This document shows, piece after piece, positions 63,185 to 64,000 of a stretch of 64,000 bases of DNA (position 1 is its first letter; every line of letters starts with the position of its first letter). The DNA lies in the NCBI RefSeq assembly GCF_900141785.1, contig NZ_FQYP01000010.1:147549-211548 (forward strand), written 5' to 3'. The notes under the pieces are model-generated. The model had not been told where the DNA came from. It did no database searches and saw only the letters and a program-made list of their open reading frames with translations. The position numbers and the translations under genes were made by a program. This DNA comes from Aquimarina spongiae. Its GTDB lineage: Bacteria; Bacteroidota; Bacteroidia; Flavobacteriales; Flavobacteriaceae.

Positions 63185-64000
63185 TTACAAACCAAAATTA
63201 AGACCGAAAGATAATCCGCTATACTCGGCTAGCGTATAATCTAAATTCATACGGAAAAATCCTAATGTAAGCTTAGCTCCTAAAGTACCACGAACGCCAG
63301 AGATCTTACTTTCTACTGAAAAAGGATCTGTAATCTCTTCTTCTGAAATTACACCGGATTGCACCCTATATGTCCCAAGTAAATCAGTGGTTGAAGTTCC
63401 TGAAAGATACCCTATTCCACCATAAAAATTGAAAACGGGCATTTTTGTGGCTCCAATCACTTGAAATAACAAGGTATTGGTGTTATTTTCAAATCGCTGA
63501 TTTTCTCCGTCTACAATGTTGGTATCTGTAAAATCATAACTACCATCCAAATGAGTATAAGCTATTAAGCCAGAAATAGCAACAGGAAAAACCTTATCTG
63601 CAGGTAACCAAGATGTAAACTCATGTTGTAGACCAAAACCGTAAAAACCTACTTTGGCGTCGCTGGTGTTTATTTTTGGGAAGAATCTTGCCTTTATCTC
63701 CGTTCCTTTTAAAGGAGCAAAACTAGCTTGTAAAAAAGCAGTAGGAACAAAATTAATATTTGATTCTCCTAAACCTGTTGGTAATTCAAATTCTGCATCC
63801 TGTGGTGGTATTAAAGGCACTGAGCTTTCCCCTTCAACAACCACGACGATTCCTTCTATGTCTCCAAAAGCAGTAGCAACTTCTTTTTGCAAGCTCCCGT
63901 CCCTAAATTGTAGATTTTCATATTGAGAAGTATCTAAAACAAAAGACTTGTTATCATCTCCCACAAAGGCAGCGTTGGCAACTATTGAAATCTCAAAGCC
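63185..64000 (-). CDS. DUF6588-type outer-membrane protein, 5' end beyond the right edge
   Basis: The frame is open through the right edge; the residues there read GFEISIVANAAFVGDDNKSFVLD. The recognisable part includes GVGESNINFVPTAFLQASF-type strands, LLPADKVFPVAISGL-type sequence and many aromatic beta-strands, ending LSFGLNFGL, as in outer-membrane barrels. I assign DUF6588 from the pattern. The signal peptide should lie off the window. A GTG at 63964 is not the likely start, since coding continues upstream. Confidence 0.78.
   Translation of the reverse strand, partial: GFEISIVANAAFVGDDNKSFVLDTSQYENLQFRDGSLQKEVATAFGDIEGIVVVVEGESSVPLIPPQDAEFELPTGLGESNINFVPTAFLQASFAPLKGTEIKARFFPKINTSDAKVGFYGFGLQHEFTSWLPADKVFPVAISGLIAYTHLDGSYDFTDTNIVDGENQRFENNTNTLLFQVIGATKMPVFNFYGGIGYLSGTSTTDLLGTYRVQSGVISEEEITDPFSVESKISGVRGTLGAKLTLGFFRMNLDYTLAEYSGLSFGLNFGL

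Overview
The window looks like chromosome from a marine Flavobacteriaceae species (Bacteroidetes), possibly Aquimarina-like; the genus is a guess. The reasons are AT-rich DNA, Bacteroidetes promoter boxes of the TAnnTTTG (-7) type before several genes, weak Shine-Dalgarno sites, many families typical of the class (DUF2911, DUF4920, DUF6268, DUF6588, DUF4197, DUF1684, BBP2-type porin, flavobacterial DnaJ), and a tmRNA encoding the tag GENNYALAA. Most of it is a conserved core with few mobile elements.

Layout. 0-9 kb: an ECF sigma factor cut by the left edge, small proteins, the MeaB GTPase, a PagL-like lipid A deacylase, a BCCT transporter, a class A penicillin-binding protein and a PAP2 phosphatase. 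9-16 kb: an OmpA-like protein, a MATE exporter, tandem GNAT, M28 peptidase and PPK2 kinase. 16-21.6 kb: a tight five-gene minus-strand operon (ABC ATPase, ABC permease, MscS channel, DUF6268 outer-membrane protein, NtrC-type regulator without a DNA-binding domain). 21.8-28.5 kb: grpE-dnaJ, YceI, TIGR01777, mnmD-DUF4920, ilvE and a MazG-like hydrolase. 28.7-31.8 kb: an unknown protein, then a TPR histidine kinase with a NarL-type regulator. 31.9-40 kb: DPP III, SRPBCC, crcB, an orphan P-II protein followed by a porin with an operator-like upstream region, an MFS transporter and a DJ-1 lipoprotein. 40-42 kb: a hydrolase-like protein without its catalytic residues, bracketed by short direct repeats. 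42-57.7 kb: Lrp, amidohydrolase, AGCS symporter, a membrane-bound LuxR regulator, the fused mutase IcmF, purU, a PqqB-like lipoprotein, a B12/metal-binding-type protein, pyrF and an alanine-dehydrogenase-like oxidoreductase.

The right end is the most unusual part. The tmRNA gene (57811-58206) is followed by a decayed tyrosine recombinase not described by any intact frame (about 58441-58690). Directly next to that lies a complete light-sensing operon: bacteriophytochrome kinase, single-domain response regulator and biliverdin-forming heme oxygenase. I read this as the remains of an island integrated at ssrA that left a photosensory module behind. A poorly coding stretch, a 20-bp perfect hairpin and a DUF6588 protein cut by the right edge finish the window.

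Themes: B12-dependent acyl-CoA chemistry (MeaB, IcmF and possibly the BtuF-like protein), envelope maintenance and stress (PBP, PagL, OmpA, MscS, ABC, GrpE/DnaJ), and several unusual regulators. No CRISPR array, tRNA, rRNA or intact insertion sequence was seen.
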